A stretch of 64,000 nt of DNA, from NCBI RefSeq assembly GCF_900258435.1, contig NZ_LT992558.1:1974965-2038964 (forward strand). Reading direction: 5' to 3'. The position numbers and the translations under genes are program-made. This document shows, piece after piece, positions 35,512 to 45,325 of this stretch (the first letter of the stretch is position 1; the number at the start of each line of letters is the position of its first letter). The notes under the pieces are model-generated. The model was not told the origin of the DNA. It saw only the letters and a program-made list of their open reading frames with translations, and ran no database searches. Source of the stretch: Carnobacterium divergens (GTDB lineage Bacteria > Bacillota > Bacilli > Lactobacillales > Carnobacteriaceae).

Positions 35512-36615
35512 CTAATTACTTGTTAGGTCATTGATTAAAGCAATGATTCGATCACTCGCATCGACAATTCCTACTTTTTTTGCTTCTTTTGCCATTTCTT
35601 CACGTAACGGTTCATTTAACATTAAGGCATCTGCTGCTTGAATAAATTGTGCACCGTCTAGTTCACTATCTGGAATCAACCGAGCTGCATGGTGATGTGA
35701 AAGGCTTTCTGCATTTTTGGTTTGATGATCGTTCGTCACGTATGGACTTGGAATCAAAATGCTTGGCAAACCTAACGCTGTTAGTTCAGCTAAAGTTGTC
35801 GCACCACTTCTACCCATTACTACTGAAACATTTGCAAAAACTTCAGGCATATTGTAAATGTATGGAACAACAGAAACGTTTTTATTTTTCAGATTTAAAC
35901 GTTCAACTTCTTGATTAATTTTTTCATAATGGACCTCACCAGTAGCAAAGAGAACTTGATAGTCTTTTGTCACGAGTTCAGGTAAAGCTTGAAGAAAGGC
36001 TTCATTAATCTTTCTTGCTCCGCGACTGCCACCAAAAATCAACAATGTCGGCGTTGTAATTGCTAAACCATAATCGGCTAAAACAGTTGATTTTTCGATA
36101 TTTGCTACTTCTTGTGCTCTTGGATTTCCGGTTAAAACTACTTTATCTTGAAATTTAGGGAATTCCATTCGTGCTTCTTCAAAGCAAATCGCGATTTTAG
36201 ATACGAAACGGGATAAAAATTTATTCGTAACTCCTGCAACACTATTTTGTTCATGAACGATGGTTGGTATTTTTAGTTTAGCGGCTGCATAGACAACTGG
36301 TCCGCAAACATAGCCTCCAGTTCCAATTACGACATCCGGTTTAAACTCTTTTACGATTTTTTTAGAATCGGATACACTTTTGAAGAATAATTGAATCGTT
36401 TTAAAATTTGAAAGTGATAAAGAGCGTTTAAATCCTTGAATTTCTACAGATTTAAACGGAATGCCGGCCTTTTCAACAATTTTCTTTTCTAACCCTTTTT
36501 CTGTTCCAACATAGAGAACTTCGACAGCTGGATCAACTGCTTGAAGACGACGAATTAGGGCTAATGCTGGATAAATATGTCCGCCTGTTCCTCCACCAGA
36601 TAAAATAATTTTCAT
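35512..36615 (-). CDS. murG: MurG, lipid II-forming N-acetylglucosamine transferase
   Basis: A 367-residue GT-B glycosyltransferase that adds GlcNAc to lipid I at the membrane surface. Signatures are the N-terminal LSGGGTGGHIYPALAL loop, HEQNSVAGVTNKFLSRF, and the donor-binding GRSGATTLAELTALGLPSILIP. ATG at 36615 gives the family start MKIILSGGG; GTG at 36624, in frame, has a slightly better-placed AAAGAG site and is an alternative. Confidence 0.96.
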   Translation of the reverse strand: MKIILSGGGTGGHIYPALALIRRLQAVDPAVEVLYVGTEKGLEKKIVEKAGIPFKSVEIQGFKRSLSLSNFKTIQLFFKSVSDSKKIVKEFKPDVVIGTGGYVCGPVVYAAAKLKIPTIVHEQNSVAGVTNKFLSRFVSKIAICFEEARMEFPKFQDKVVLTGNPRAQEVANIEKSTVLADYGLAITTPTLLIFGGSRGARKINEAFLQALPELVTKDYQVLFATGEVHYEKINQEVERLNLKNKNVSVVPYIYNMPEVFANVSVVMGRSGATTLAELTALGLPSILIPSPYVTNDHQTKNAESLSHHHAARLIPDSELDGAQFIQAADALMLNEPLREEMAKEAKKVGIVDASDRIIALINDLTSN

Positions 36616-36645
36616 AATGATCACGTAAGGCTCTTTAATTGAGCA

Positions 36646-38028
36646 TTACTCCTCCTGTTCTTCAACCTCTTCAATCAATTGATCGATTGCATTGATAAAC
36701 GCGTCTCCACGAACTTCAAAGCTGCGGTATTGGTCCCAACTTGCGCAAGCTGGTGATAATAAAATAATTTCTTCTGGTTCACTTAACTCATACGCAACGG
36801 GTACTGCTGCTTCAACATTTTGAACATGTTGAATTGTTTTGACTCCGGCTTTGATACCTGCTTCTTCAATTTTACTAGCAGTTTCACCAAAAACAATCAA
36901 TGCTTTGACATTTTTTAAAGCAGGAATCAATTCTTCAAATCCATTGCCTCGATCTAAACCACCTGCTAATAAGATAACCGGTTTGCTAAATCCTTTTAAT
37001 GCATTTTCAGTTGCCAAAATATTGGTTGCTTTAGAATCATTATAAAATTTACGTTGCTTAAATTCCGTCACAAACTGAGTCCGATGTTTAACGCCAGAAA
37101 AAGTAGTTAATAATTCCACAATGTTTTTATTACTTTGCCCTACTAATTTTGCGACCGCAATTGCTGCCAGTGCATTTTCAACATTGTGTTCACCTGGTAC
37201 GACAATGTCTTTTTTATTCATGATGGCTTCATCTTGATAATAAATAATATCTTCTTTTACATAAACACCATTTTCTAAAATCTCTTTTCTTGAAAATGGA
37301 ATAATTTTTGCTTTACTTGTTTTAGAAAGTTCACGCAGCTCTTCTTGATCCCAATTTAAAATTAAGTAATCATCTGCTGTTTGGTTTTCAGTAATACGCC
37401 ATTTTGCGGCTACGTATTCATCTCGTGAGCCATGGTAATCAATATGTGCTTCAAAGATATTTGTAATGACCGCTATTTGTGGACGTAACGTTTTAATTCC
37501 CATTAATTGGAAACTTGATAATTCAATCACGATTTCATCTTCCTTGGTTGCCGTTTGAGCAACTAAGCTAGCTGGTGTTCCAATATTTCCTGCAACATAT
37601 GCATGTCCAGTTTTACGATTATGATTTAAAATTTCAGCAATCATTGTTGTCGTTGTTGTTTTTCCGTTGGTTCCAGTAATGCCGATAATTTTACTTTCGG
37701 CAACTTCATAAGCTAATTCAACTTCTGTAATAACGGGGATTCCTTTTTCAATTGCTCGATGTACAATTGGGTTGTTATACATAATACCAGGATTTTTTAC
37801 GACTAACTCAAAATCTTCATCTAATAATTCAACTGGATGTCCGCCTGTTACAACGCGAATTCCTGATTCTAAAAGTTCTTGCGCTTCTGGATTTTCTTCA
37901 AAACTCTTATAATCGTTAACGGTAACTAATGCGCCTAATTCATGCAACAATTTAGCCGCATTCACGCCACTCATAGCTAGACCGACAACCAATACTTTTT
38001 TATGTTCGTATGCTGTTACTTTTTTCAT
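36646..38028 (-). CDS. murD: MurD, UDP-MurNAc-L-alanine:D-glutamate ligase
   Basis: A 460-residue Mur ligase adding D-glutamate. ATP loop GITGTNGKTTTTTM (about 118), the central domain with HIDYHGSRDEYVAAK and the C-terminal ligand motif HRTQFVTEF and NDSKATN are visible. AGGAGG precedes the ATG. Between mraY and murG; no ftsW/spoVE gene follows it, unlike Bacillus. Confidence 0.97.
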   Translation of the reverse strand: MKKVTAYEHKKVLVVGLAMSGVNAAKLLHELGALVTVNDYKSFEENPEAQELLESGIRVVTGGHPVELLDEDFELVVKNPGIMYNNPIVHRAIEKGIPVITEVELAYEVAESKIIGITGTNGKTTTTTMIAEILNHNRKTGHAYVAGNIGTPASLVAQTATKEDEIVIELSSFQLMGIKTLRPQIAVITNIFEAHIDYHGSRDEYVAAKWRITENQTADDYLILNWDQEELRELSKTSKAKIIPFSRKEILENGVYVKEDIIYYQDEAIMNKKDIVVPGEHNVENALAAIAVAKLVGQSNKNIVELLTTFSGVKHRTQFVTEFKQRKFYNDSKATNILATENALKGFSKPVILLAGGLDRGNGFEELIPALKNVKALIVFGETASKIEEAGIKAGVKTIQHVQNVEAAVPVAYELSEPEEIILLSPACASWDQYRSFEVRGDAFINAIDQLIEEVEEQEE

Positions 38029-38044
38029 TCTAAAAAGCCTCCTG

Positions 38045-39010
38045 TTAAAGAATAATCACTAGTGCTAAAATGGCTGCAACTAAACCTACAGCCCAAAAAG
38101 TTAAAACAACACGCCATTCACTCCAACCACTCATTTCAAAATGATGATGGATAGGGCTCATTTTAAAAACACGTTTTCCTGTCAATTTGAAAGAGGTTAC
38201 TTGAATCATCACGCTTGCTGTTTCAATAACAAAGATTAATCCAATCAATAGCAATGACCATTCTTGATGCAATAGAATAGAAACAGCTGCCAATCCGCCA
38301 CCTAATGCTAACGAACCTACGTCCCCCATAAAGATTTTCGCTGGTTTTTTATTAAAGAAAAAGAATCCAACAAGCCCACCAATTACAGCTAAACAAAAAA
38401 TCAAAATATCTGTTTGACCTTGTTTAAAGGCTAAAATAGCATACGCGCCATAAGCAATACTTGCCGTACCTGCCACCAAACCATCTAGACCATCTGTTAA
38501 GTTCACTGCATTTGAAAAACCAACTAGCCACACCATCACAAAAATGGCATACAGCCAGCCAATATTAACATCGCCAAAGAATGGTAGGTATAATAACGTA
38601 TCTAACCCTTCTAGTCGATAAATAGCAAAAAATATAATGCCGCCAATAATTTGTCCGATTAATTTTTGCTTAGAGGTCAACCCAAGATTTCTTTTTTTAA
38701 ATACTTTAATAAAATCATCCAGGAAGCCTAAAATTCCATATAAAACTAAAATAAACATAAGCAAGCCTAATGATATCGTTAAGGATTTTTGCCAAATGCC
38801 TACCCAACTACTTGTAATAACGATGGCGATTAGAAAGACTAGCCCTCCCATGGTGGGCGTTCCAGTTTTCACTTCGTGCCATTTAGGGCCGTCTTCTCTT
38901 GTAGTTTGTCCTAATTGTTTCATTCTAAAATAACCAATAAATATTGGCATCGCCATAATTGTCAGTGCAAACCCACTGACAACTGGCATTAACATTTCTG
39001 TCCAATGCAT
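38045..39010 (-). CDS. mraY: MraY, phospho-MurNAc-pentapeptide transferase
   Basis: A 321-residue polytopic membrane enzyme (about ten segments) that makes lipid I from undecaprenyl phosphate. Landmarks are GPKWHEVKTGTPTMGGLVFL, the catalytic Asp region LGFLDDFIKVFKKRNLGLTSKQK, and the NAVNLTDGLDGLVAG plus FMGDVGSLALGGGLA and PIHHHFEMSGWSE motifs. TAGGAG precedes the ATG. It lies between murE and murD. Confidence 0.98.
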   Translation of the reverse strand: MHWTEMLMPVVSGFALTIMAMPIFIGYFRMKQLGQTTREDGPKWHEVKTGTPTMGGLVFLIAIVITSSWVGIWQKSLTISLGLLMFILVLYGILGFLDDFIKVFKKRNLGLTSKQKLIGQIIGGIIFFAIYRLEGLDTLLYLPFFGDVNIGWLYAIFVMVWLVGFSNAVNLTDGLDGLVAGTASIAYGAYAILAFKQGQTDILIFCLAVIGGLVGFFFFNKKPAKIFMGDVGSLALGGGLAAVSILLHQEWSLLLIGLIFVIETASVMIQVTSFKLTGKRVFKMSPIHHHFEMSGWSEWRVVLTFWAVGLVAAILALVIIL

Positions 39011-39064
39011 GTTTAACCGCTCCTAATTTTCAGTGACAACCATCACTTTTTTAAAGATTCTTTG

Positions 39065-40540
39065 TTAGCCTTTATGAAATTTCAAAATAGCCTTTTCGGC
39101 TTCTTCAACGTCATCAAAATGGTGTTTCGTTGTCCCAATAATTTGGTAATCTTCATGCCCTTTTCCGGCAATCATTACTACATCATTGGGTTTTGCTTGT
39201 TGAATAGCCGCTTCTATTGCTTCACGACGATCTACCAGCAGCTGGTACTCTTCTTCTACAAGTTCACTGACTACATCTTTTAAAATTTCAGCTGGATCTT
39301 CTGTGCGAGGATTGTCTGAAGTAAAGATAACATGATCTGCGTAGTCCATTGCTACTCGGGCCATTTTTGGGCGTTTCGTTTTATCACGATCGCCTCCACA
39401 GCCAACAACACAATAAACTTCTCCTACTTTAAACTCATTAACTGTCTTCAGCACATTTAGTAAGCCATCCGGAGTATGCGCGTAATCGACAATTACAGCA
39501 AAATCTTGGTTCCCTTTAACAAGCTCGAAACGCCCACGAACCCCACGAACGGATTCCAGTGATTGAATAATACTTGAAAGTTTCAACCCTGCTGCAAAAG
39601 CTGCTGCCATTGCTCCTAAAACGTTTAAAACATTAAATTTGCCAACTAATTGTAAGGATACTGGGTAAACTGAACCTTGAAAATTCAGGTCAAAGCTTGT
39701 TCCTCGATTGGTAATTTGAATATTGGTCGCTTTAAAATCTGCATCTGATTCGATGCCATAACTAATGACTGGTGCAGCCGTCATAGAAACATAGCTTCTG
39801 CCAACTGGGTCATCTGTATTTAAAACAGCAAATTTAGGACGGTCTTTTTGATACGTATTGCCTAGTTGTGAAAACAATAGGCTTTTGGCATGGGCATACT
39901 CTGCCATTGTGTGATGAAATTCTAAATGATCTTGGCTTAAATTAGTAAAAACTGCAATATCAAAATGGGTTCCCCAAACGCGTCCTTGCACTAAAGAATG
40001 AGAGGAAACCTCCATCGCACATGTCGTCACGTTTTTTTTACGCATCTCACGAAATGTCTTTTGTAAGGTTAGACTATCTGGCGTTGTATTTTTTGTTTCA
40101 AAAATCTCATCACCAATTCTGCGATACATCGTTCCGATAACACCGGTTACTTCATGGTGGTCTCTAAAAATTTGATCAATCAAATGAGTGATTGTCGTTT
40201 TGCCATTTGTTCCTGTTACACCAATTAGTCTTAATTCATTACTAGGATGCTCATAAAATGCATCTGCTAAGATTGCCATTGCTCTCATTGTATTGGCTAC
40301 ATAAACAACAGGGACTGAAACATCAATTGGTTCACTTGCAACGATTAAAACAGCGCCTTTTTCAACCGCTTCTTTGGCAAATTCATGCCCATTAAATAAC
40401 GCACCCTTGATACAAATAAATAATGACCCTGCCGTTATTTCTCGATTATCTTGGGTTAAGTTCATAATTTCTAGTTCTTTGGGAATTTCTTTTTCCACTG
40501 TTTTTAAAGTTAAATTGGCTACTAAATCAATAGCGTTCAT
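39065..40540 (-). CDS. murE: MurE, UDP-MurNAc-tripeptide synthetase (meso-DAP type)
   Basis: A 491-residue ATP-dependent ligase that adds the third stem-peptide residue. ATP loop GVTGTNGKTT at 107-116, the carbamylated-Lys region around HAKSLLF and the substrate loop D409-N410-P411-R412 (TSDNPRTEDP) are visible. The DNPR motif is characteristic of enzymes adding meso-diaminopimelate; lysine-adding MurE enzymes have different residues there. This implies DAP-type peptidoglycan, in line with dapF in the window. It lies between the PBP gene and mraY as in Bacillus. Confidence 0.95.
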   Translation of the reverse strand: MNAIDLVANLTLKTVEKEIPKELEIMNLTQDNREITAGSLFICIKGALFNGHEFAKEAVEKGAVLIVASEPIDVSVPVVYVANTMRAMAILADAFYEHPSNELRLIGVTGTNGKTTITHLIDQIFRDHHEVTGVIGTMYRRIGDEIFETKNTTPDSLTLQKTFREMRKKNVTTCAMEVSSHSLVQGRVWGTHFDIAVFTNLSQDHLEFHHTMAEYAHAKSLLFSQLGNTYQKDRPKFAVLNTDDPVGRSYVSMTAAPVISYGIESDADFKATNIQITNRGTSFDLNFQGSVYPVSLQLVGKFNVLNVLGAMAAAFAAGLKLSSIIQSLESVRGVRGRFELVKGNQDFAVIVDYAHTPDGLLNVLKTVNEFKVGEVYCVVGCGGDRDKTKRPKMARVAMDYADHVIFTSDNPRTEDPAEILKDVVSELVEEEYQLLVDRREAIEAAIQQAKPNDVVMIAGKGHEDYQIIGTTKHHFDDVEEAEKAILKFHKG

Positions 40541-40559
40541 TATTTCTCACCTTTTCTTC

Positions 40560-42725
40560 TTATCTAGGCGGAGCTAAGGTAACGTTAATCTCAGGTACAC
40601 CTTCCATGTTAACATTTTCTGGTAAACTCTGAGTTGTTACAAAGCCGTCTCCATCGATTTTAAATTTTTGACCGGTTATTTCTGACACTTTAAGAACGTC
40701 ATTTTTTGACCAGCCTGTCATATTTGGCATCGTCATCGCTCCGTTTGTCAAGAGCACTACTTTTTGACCTGCCAAAATAGTTGACTCTGGTAGAGGTAAT
40801 TGCTGTACTATTGTATCACCATTTCCGATAATCGTCACATTTAATTTTTTATCCTCTAATGTTTTTAGTGCTTCTTCTTTCGCAACGCCTGTTACCTTAC
40901 TCATTTCAACCTTATTAGACTCACTATCGTCAGGTTGATTGCTTAAATCTTGGTATTGTAATGCTCTTTTCATAATTGGGTTAAAAACATCTGCTACCAT
41001 CCGTCCGCCTGTAACTGTGCCATCATATTTTTGTGGTTGCTTCATTGTAACGTATAGAACTAATTCTGGATCATCGGCTGGTGCCATTCCTACTACCGAG
41101 AAGATATAATTATTGTCTCCTGTATAATATTTTTTCGTATCAGGATTTACAATTTCGGCAGTGCCGGTTTTAGCCGCAATTTTATACCCGTCAATTTGGT
41201 ATGCTTGACCTGTTCCATTCTCGCTATAGACCACATTTTGCAAGTATTCCAATTCTTTTTGTGCCGTTTCAGCAGTAATTGGTTCTCCTACTACAGTGGG
41301 TTTTGTAATGGTTTGCTTGCCTGTTTTTGGATCGACTGTTTTATCTACAAAATAAGGTTTCACCATTTTACCATTGTTGGCAATTGCGGAGTAGGCTTGC
41401 ATCATTTGAAAGGCTGTCACCGTAACCCCTTGGCCAAAGGCTGTATTTGCCTTTTCTAACGGCCATTCATAAGGATTGCTTCCCGTACTTTCATTCGGCA
41501 AACCAGAATTGGTTGACTTTCCAATTCCAAAGGCGTCCATGTAATTTTTCCAAGTTCCTGCTCCCATTTGTTCCATCAAATTAACAAAGGCAACGTTACT
41601 TGAACGTTCTAATCCTTCTAAATAACTAATCTGACCCCATCCAACTTTATTGTGATCCCGAATTTCTCCACCTTCCACTTTTTTCACTCCAGACATAAAG
41701 GTCGCATTCGGATTAAATTTCCCTTCATTAAGTGCTGCAGCTAATGTTAAAACTTTCATTGTGGAACCTGGTTCAAATGTATCTTCTACTAATAAGTTTT
41801 GCCAAAAAGATAAATCTTCTAACGTTTCGGCGTTAAAAGAAGGACGCTGAGAAGCCGCCATAATCGCGCCCGTTTTTGGATTCATTAGAATGGCCGTCAT
41901 ACTTTTTGGAGCGTATTTTTCATTTACTTCTGTCATCGTATTTTCCATAAAGACTTGCATCCTATTATCTAAGGTTAAGTAAACGTCTTTTCCATCTTTT
42001 GGTTTTACTTCTTTAGGTTTTGTATTCGGTAATGAGTACCCAAAAGAATCTTTTTTGTATTCAATTTTTCCATCAGTACCTTTTAAAATGTTATTGTACG
42101 CTTGTTCTGTCCCCATAATCCCATCCAGGATATCGTTTTTGATTTCACCTGTTTCTGCATTTTTATCTACTTGTGCTAGTCCTACTAAATGAGAAGCAAA
42201 GGTTCCATTTGGATAGAAGCGGGTTGTGGTTTCATCAAAAACCAAACCGGTTAATTTATTTTTATCGATGTTGCTTTTAATTTCATAACTTAAATTTTTC
42301 CCAGCATTTCCAAATTCAACTTGATCGACATTTGGTGTATTTAAACGTTCTAAAATTTCTTCTTTACTCATATTAATATTTTGAGACAGCACTTCAGCTG
42401 TTTTTTCTTTGTCTACTACGTGATTGGGATGTTCCTTATCTTTTGACCATTTATCGGTTAAAACAGCGACTAACGAATAAGAAGTAGCATCTAATGCAAC
42501 CGGTTTTCCACCTATATCATAGATAGTCCCACGTTTTGCCTTCAGTACACTACTTCTCGTATAAAGTTCATTTACTTTCTTCGACAGATTCTCACCGTTA
42601 ATTTGTCCTTTAACCATAATGTAAGAAAATCGACTAATGAACACTACAAATAGCAACGCTGTAGTAAAAAATAGAATGACCGCAATTTTTTTTCGGTTTT
42701 TTTGTGGGTTTTTACTATTTTTCAT
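40560..42725 (-). CDS. pbpB: division-specific penicillin-binding protein with PASTA domains (Pbp2x/PBP2B-like)
   Basis: A 721-residue class B PBP, the septal transpeptidase. One membrane segment (about 14-36), a dimerisation domain with RGTIYDIGGKPVA, and the transpeptidase domain with S321-T-M-K324, S375-S-N377 and K519-T-G521 are all intact. Two PASTA-like repeats follow (about 605-720). Its ATG overlaps the ftsL stop by four bases (ATGA). Target of beta-lactams by family knowledge. Confidence 0.95.
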   Translation of the reverse strand: MKNSKNPQKNRKKIAVILFFTTALLFVVFISRFSYIMVKGQINGENLSKKVNELYTRSSVLKAKRGTIYDIGGKPVALDATSYSLVAVLTDKWSKDKEHPNHVVDKEKTAEVLSQNINMSKEEILERLNTPNVDQVEFGNAGKNLSYEIKSNIDKNKLTGLVFDETTTRFYPNGTFASHLVGLAQVDKNAETGEIKNDILDGIMGTEQAYNNILKGTDGKIEYKKDSFGYSLPNTKPKEVKPKDGKDVYLTLDNRMQVFMENTMTEVNEKYAPKSMTAILMNPKTGAIMAASQRPSFNAETLEDLSFWQNLLVEDTFEPGSTMKVLTLAAALNEGKFNPNATFMSGVKKVEGGEIRDHNKVGWGQISYLEGLERSSNVAFVNLMEQMGAGTWKNYMDAFGIGKSTNSGLPNESTGSNPYEWPLEKANTAFGQGVTVTAFQMMQAYSAIANNGKMVKPYFVDKTVDPKTGKQTITKPTVVGEPITAETAQKELEYLQNVVYSENGTGQAYQIDGYKIAAKTGTAEIVNPDTKKYYTGDNNYIFSVVGMAPADDPELVLYVTMKQPQKYDGTVTGGRMVADVFNPIMKRALQYQDLSNQPDDSESNKVEMSKVTGVAKEEALKTLEDKKLNVTIIGNGDTIVQQLPLPESTILAGQKVVLLTNGAMTMPNMTGWSKNDVLKVSEITGQKFKIDGDGFVTTQSLPENVNMEGVPEINVTLAPPR

Positions 42726-43099
42726 TTCGAAACATTCCTTACATTATTCTCATTCATTTTCAATCCTGCCGCTCCTGCAATATTGTAAACACGATCATAT
42801 CTTGATAATTCTTGAACCTCTTGATGTAAATTCTCATTTACTTTTGAAATATCCGCAATCTTCGTTGTCGTATCTTGCAATGAGCGATTGGTAGTAGCAA
42901 TTGAAATCTGCATCGTAATACAAGCTGAAATCAGCGCAAAAGCAATAATTGCAACGGCTCCCAACAAGGCTTTTTCAAATTTCGTTACACCAGCTGTCCT
43001 GGGAGCAGGCATATGTATGCTTGTTTGATCAGGAATACTTGGAGATCTCTTTGGAATATCAACTTCTAGTTCTCTTGCTAAACTGCTATTTTGCGCCAT
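42722..43099 (-). CDS. ftsL: cell-division protein FtsL
   Basis: A 125-residue bitopic protein: short cytoplasmic head (1-43), one membrane segment (about 46-66, LLGAVAIIAFALISACITMQ), and an extracytoplasmic leucine-zipper-like helix to the end. Sequence identity within the family is low; the call rests on topology, length and position between rsmH and the PBP gene. Confidence 0.88.
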   Translation of the reverse strand: MAQNSSLARELEVDIPKRSPSIPDQTSIHMPAPRTAGVTKFEKALLGAVAIIAFALISACITMQISIATTNRSLQDTTTKIADISKVNENLHQEVQELSRYDRVYNIAGAAGLKMNENNVRNVSK

Positions 43100-43128
43100 A
43101 TCGCTTTCTTCCCTTCTATTCGCTCATT

Positions 43129-44082
43129 TTATTTTAGTAGCTGTTTTTCTGCAACACGTAATTTTGCGCTTCTTGATCGATTGTTTTGTTCCAATTCTGC
43201 TTCACTTGGTAAAATTGGTTTACGTGTGATAATTTTTAATTCTGGTAAAAATTCTGTTGGCAACACTGGCAATCCTTTGGGTAAATCTGGCATTGCAGCG
43301 TGTTCTTTATAAATCGATTTCACAATTCTGTCTTCTAATGAATGGAATGAAATGACGCTGATTCTGCCACCAACTTTTAGCAACTCAATAGCACTTTCAA
43401 GAGAGTCTTCCACTGCTGATAATTCATCATTCACTGCAATTCGAATCGCTTGAAATACTCGCTTAGCAGGATGCCCGCCTTTTCTTCTTGCTGGTGCAGG
43501 AATAACTTCTTTAATAATTTCAACTAATTCACCTGTTGTTTCAATAGGCTTTTCTTCTCGCACTGCTTCGATTTTTCGTGCGATTTGTTTAGAAAATTTT
43601 TCTTCGCCATAGCGGTAGAAAATACGAACTAATTCATGATAAGACCACGTATTAACTACTTCTTTAGCTGTTAATGGGGCATCTGTATCCATTCGCATAT
43701 CCAGAGGTGCGTCTTGATGATAACTAAATCCACGCTCTGCTTCATCTAATTGTGGAGAGGAAACGCCTAAGTCGTAAAGCACACCGTCAATTTCAAAAAC
43801 ACCCAAGTCATTTAAGGCTTCTTTAATCTCTCTAAAGTTTGACTTTACAAAAGTAACCATTCCTTTTTCTACAAATGTAGCTAATCTGATTTTTGCGTTT
43901 TCAATAGCTCGTTCATCTTGGTCAAACGCATATAAATGTCCTTCTTCTCCAAGTTGTGACAATAAGTACTCGCTATGCCCAGCGCCACCTAGTGTGCAAT
44001 CCACGTATAGGCCATTTGGTTTTAGATTTAAACCGTCTACTGTTTCGTGTAACAATACGGTTTCGTGATTAAATGTTGTCAT
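43129..44082 (-). CDS. rsmH: 16S rRNA (cytosine1402-N4)-methyltransferase RsmH
   Basis: A 317-residue SAM-dependent methyltransferase acting on the ribosomal P site. [17 protein letters not shown] is the SAM-binding loop, [20 protein letters not shown] and [20 protein letters not shown] are family motifs, and [11 protein letters not shown] is near the end. It follows mraZ by 17 bases in the standard order. Confidence 0.97.
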   Translation of the reverse strand: MTTFNHETVLLHETVDGLNLKPNGLYVDCTLGGAGHSEYLLSQLGEEGHLYAFDQDERAIENAKIRLATFVEKGMVTFVKSNFREIKEALNDLGVFEIDGVLYDLGVSSPQLDEAERGFSYHQDAPLDMRMDTDAPLTAKEVVNTWSYHELVRIFYRYGEEKFSKQIARKIEAVREEKPIETTGELVEIIKEVIPAPARRKGGHPAKRVFQAIRIAVNDELSAVEDSLESAIELLKVGGRISVISFHSLEDRIVKSIYKEHAAMPDLPKGLPVLPTEFLPELKIITRKPILPSEAELEQNNRSRSAKLRVAEKQLLK

Positions 44083-44099
44083 TTGTTTTCCCGCCTTTT

Positions 44100-44531
44100 T
44101 TAAAATCCAAAGTCGATCATGCTTTCTGCAATCTCATCAAAACTTTCTTCTGCTTCTTCTGAGAATTTTTCCCATCTATCTTGACTCCATATTTCTATTC
44201 GGTCAGAAACACCAATAACATGGCATACTTTTTCTAGTTCTGCATGTTCTCTTAACGTTTGAGGAATATTGATTCGTCCTTGCTTGTCTAATTCGCACTC
44301 TGTTGCTGCGGAATAAAAAAACCGAGTAAAAGCACGAGCATCTTTTTTTGCAAGTGGAAGTTGTTTTAGTTTTTCTTCAAGTGTAGTCCATTCTTTTTCT
44401 GGATAACCAAACAAACAGCCGTCCATTCCTCTTGTAATAATGAACTTTTCGCCTAAATCTTCACGAAATTTTGCTGGCATAATCAACCGACCTTTTGCAT
44501 CGATATTATGCTTAAATTCACCCATTAGCAT
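44100..44531 (-). CDS. mraZ: transcriptional regulator MraZ
   Basis: A 143-residue protein with two AbrB-like SpoVT domains (each with the DxxGR pattern, DAKGRLIMP and DKQGRINIP) that represses the dcw cluster. ATG at 44531 ([15 protein letters not shown]) is the family start and has GGTGAG seven bases before it; the open frame upstream covers the operator region. Two GAAAGTGGGG boxes lie in the leader on the same strand, and a third in inverse orientation further up. Confidence 0.96.
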   Translation of the reverse strand: MLMGEFKHNIDAKGRLIMPAKFREDLGEKFIITRGMDGCLFGYPEKEWTTLEEKLKQLPLAKKDARAFTRFFYSAATECELDKQGRINIPQTLREHAELEKVCHVIGVSDRIEIWSQDRWEKFSEEAEESFDEIAESMIDFGF

Positions 44532-44542
44532 GTCTACACTCA

Positions 44543-44589
44543 CCCCACTTTCAAGATACATTTTTAGTCTACCACATCGCCCCACTTTC
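44543..44589 (-). promoter_or_regulatory. MraZ-binding boxes (direct repeats)
   Basis: On the minus strand GAAAGTGGGG occurs at 44589-44580 and again at 44552-44543, 37 bases apart (near four helical turns less one base). The AAAGTGG core agrees with the known Firmicute-type MraZ box AAAGTG(G/T). Confidence 0.7.
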
Positions 44590-44683
44590 CACCACTAATA
44601 ACTTAAAATTTAAGAAAAAATAATTAATATATCATAGTTTTGACATAATAACCTTTGAAAACAAAGAAATCTTTCATATTGAA

Positions 44684-44693
44684 GAAAGTGGGG
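44684..44693 (+). promoter_or_regulatory. third GAAAGTGGGG box, inverted
   Basis: An exact copy of the same ten-base box on the plus strand, 95 bases upstream of the nearer minus-strand copy. It may be an extra MraZ contact or chance. Confidence 0.35.
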
Positions 44694-44733
44694 AGCTTTC
44701 CCATTTTTCATTTGATTAGTCGGTATGTACAAA

Positions 44734-44774
44734 ATAAAAAAAGCTTTTTTCCTAATAAAATCGGAAAAAAGCTT
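44734..44774 (-). terminator. terminator of DUF3397 gene
   Basis: On the minus strand AAGCTTTTTTCC pairs with GGAAAAAAGCTT and is followed by T7. It insulates the dcw operon from the gene upstream. Confidence 0.85.
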
Positions 44775-44790
44775 CTCAAAATGACTTTTA

Positions 44791-45165
44791 TTAAATAAAT
44801 GTTTTAACTAAGTTGATGACAACAAGGACATAATATAGAATGAACGAAGAAATAAAAGTAAATCGCCAAAATAATTTAAAAAATTGGCTGTATAAAATTT
44901 CCCCTTTTTTTACAGCTAGCATCATTAAAATGACAATTCCTATTGCTAAAATAAAAATAGTGAAATACGGGAGCCAACTTTGATTAAATGATAAACGACT
45001 TAAAATATGAATTCCTACAAATAAAAAAGGAACTAATAAGTCAGGCGCTTTAAGATTCCATTTTAAAACCAACAAACCCTTATGTATTAATTTTCCTAAT
45101 CCCCATAGCAAAAAAATTGGTAAAAGATAAAGAATCAGCTCTTCGATGGCAATCGGTAACTTCAT
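44791..45165 (-). CDS. DUF3397 membrane protein
   Basis: A 124-residue, four-segment membrane protein of the DUF3397 family, which is often found just before mraZ in Lactobacillales and Bacilli. The hydrophobic segments fall at about 10-30, 43-60, 66-85 and 98-122. No enzymatic residues are evident; function unknown. It is separated from mraZ by its own terminator. Confidence 0.8.
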   Translation of the reverse strand: MKLPIAIEELILYLLPIFLLWGLGKLIHKGLLVLKWNLKAPDLLVPFLFVGIHILSRLSFNQSWLPYFTIFILAIGIVILMMLAVKKGEILYSQFFKLFWRFTFISSFILYYVLVVINLVKTFI

Positions 45166-45250
45166 ATCTTTCCCTCCTTTGATTCATTTTTAACGTTCAT
45201 TTTCTATTGTACTACGAACTTTAGAAAATGCAAAAATTTTAAGAGAAAAA

Positions 45251-45289
45251 ACAAAATCCCTTTTGAGCCATGGTCTCAAAAGGGATTTA
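45251..45289 (-). terminator. terminator of rpmF
   Basis: On the minus strand AAATCCCTTTTGAG pairs perfectly with CTCAAAAGGGATTT, followed by a T-rich tract. Confidence 0.85.
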
Positions 45290-45325
45290 ACAAATTATCT
45301 CACGGAATAAGATGAAATGTTTGTA

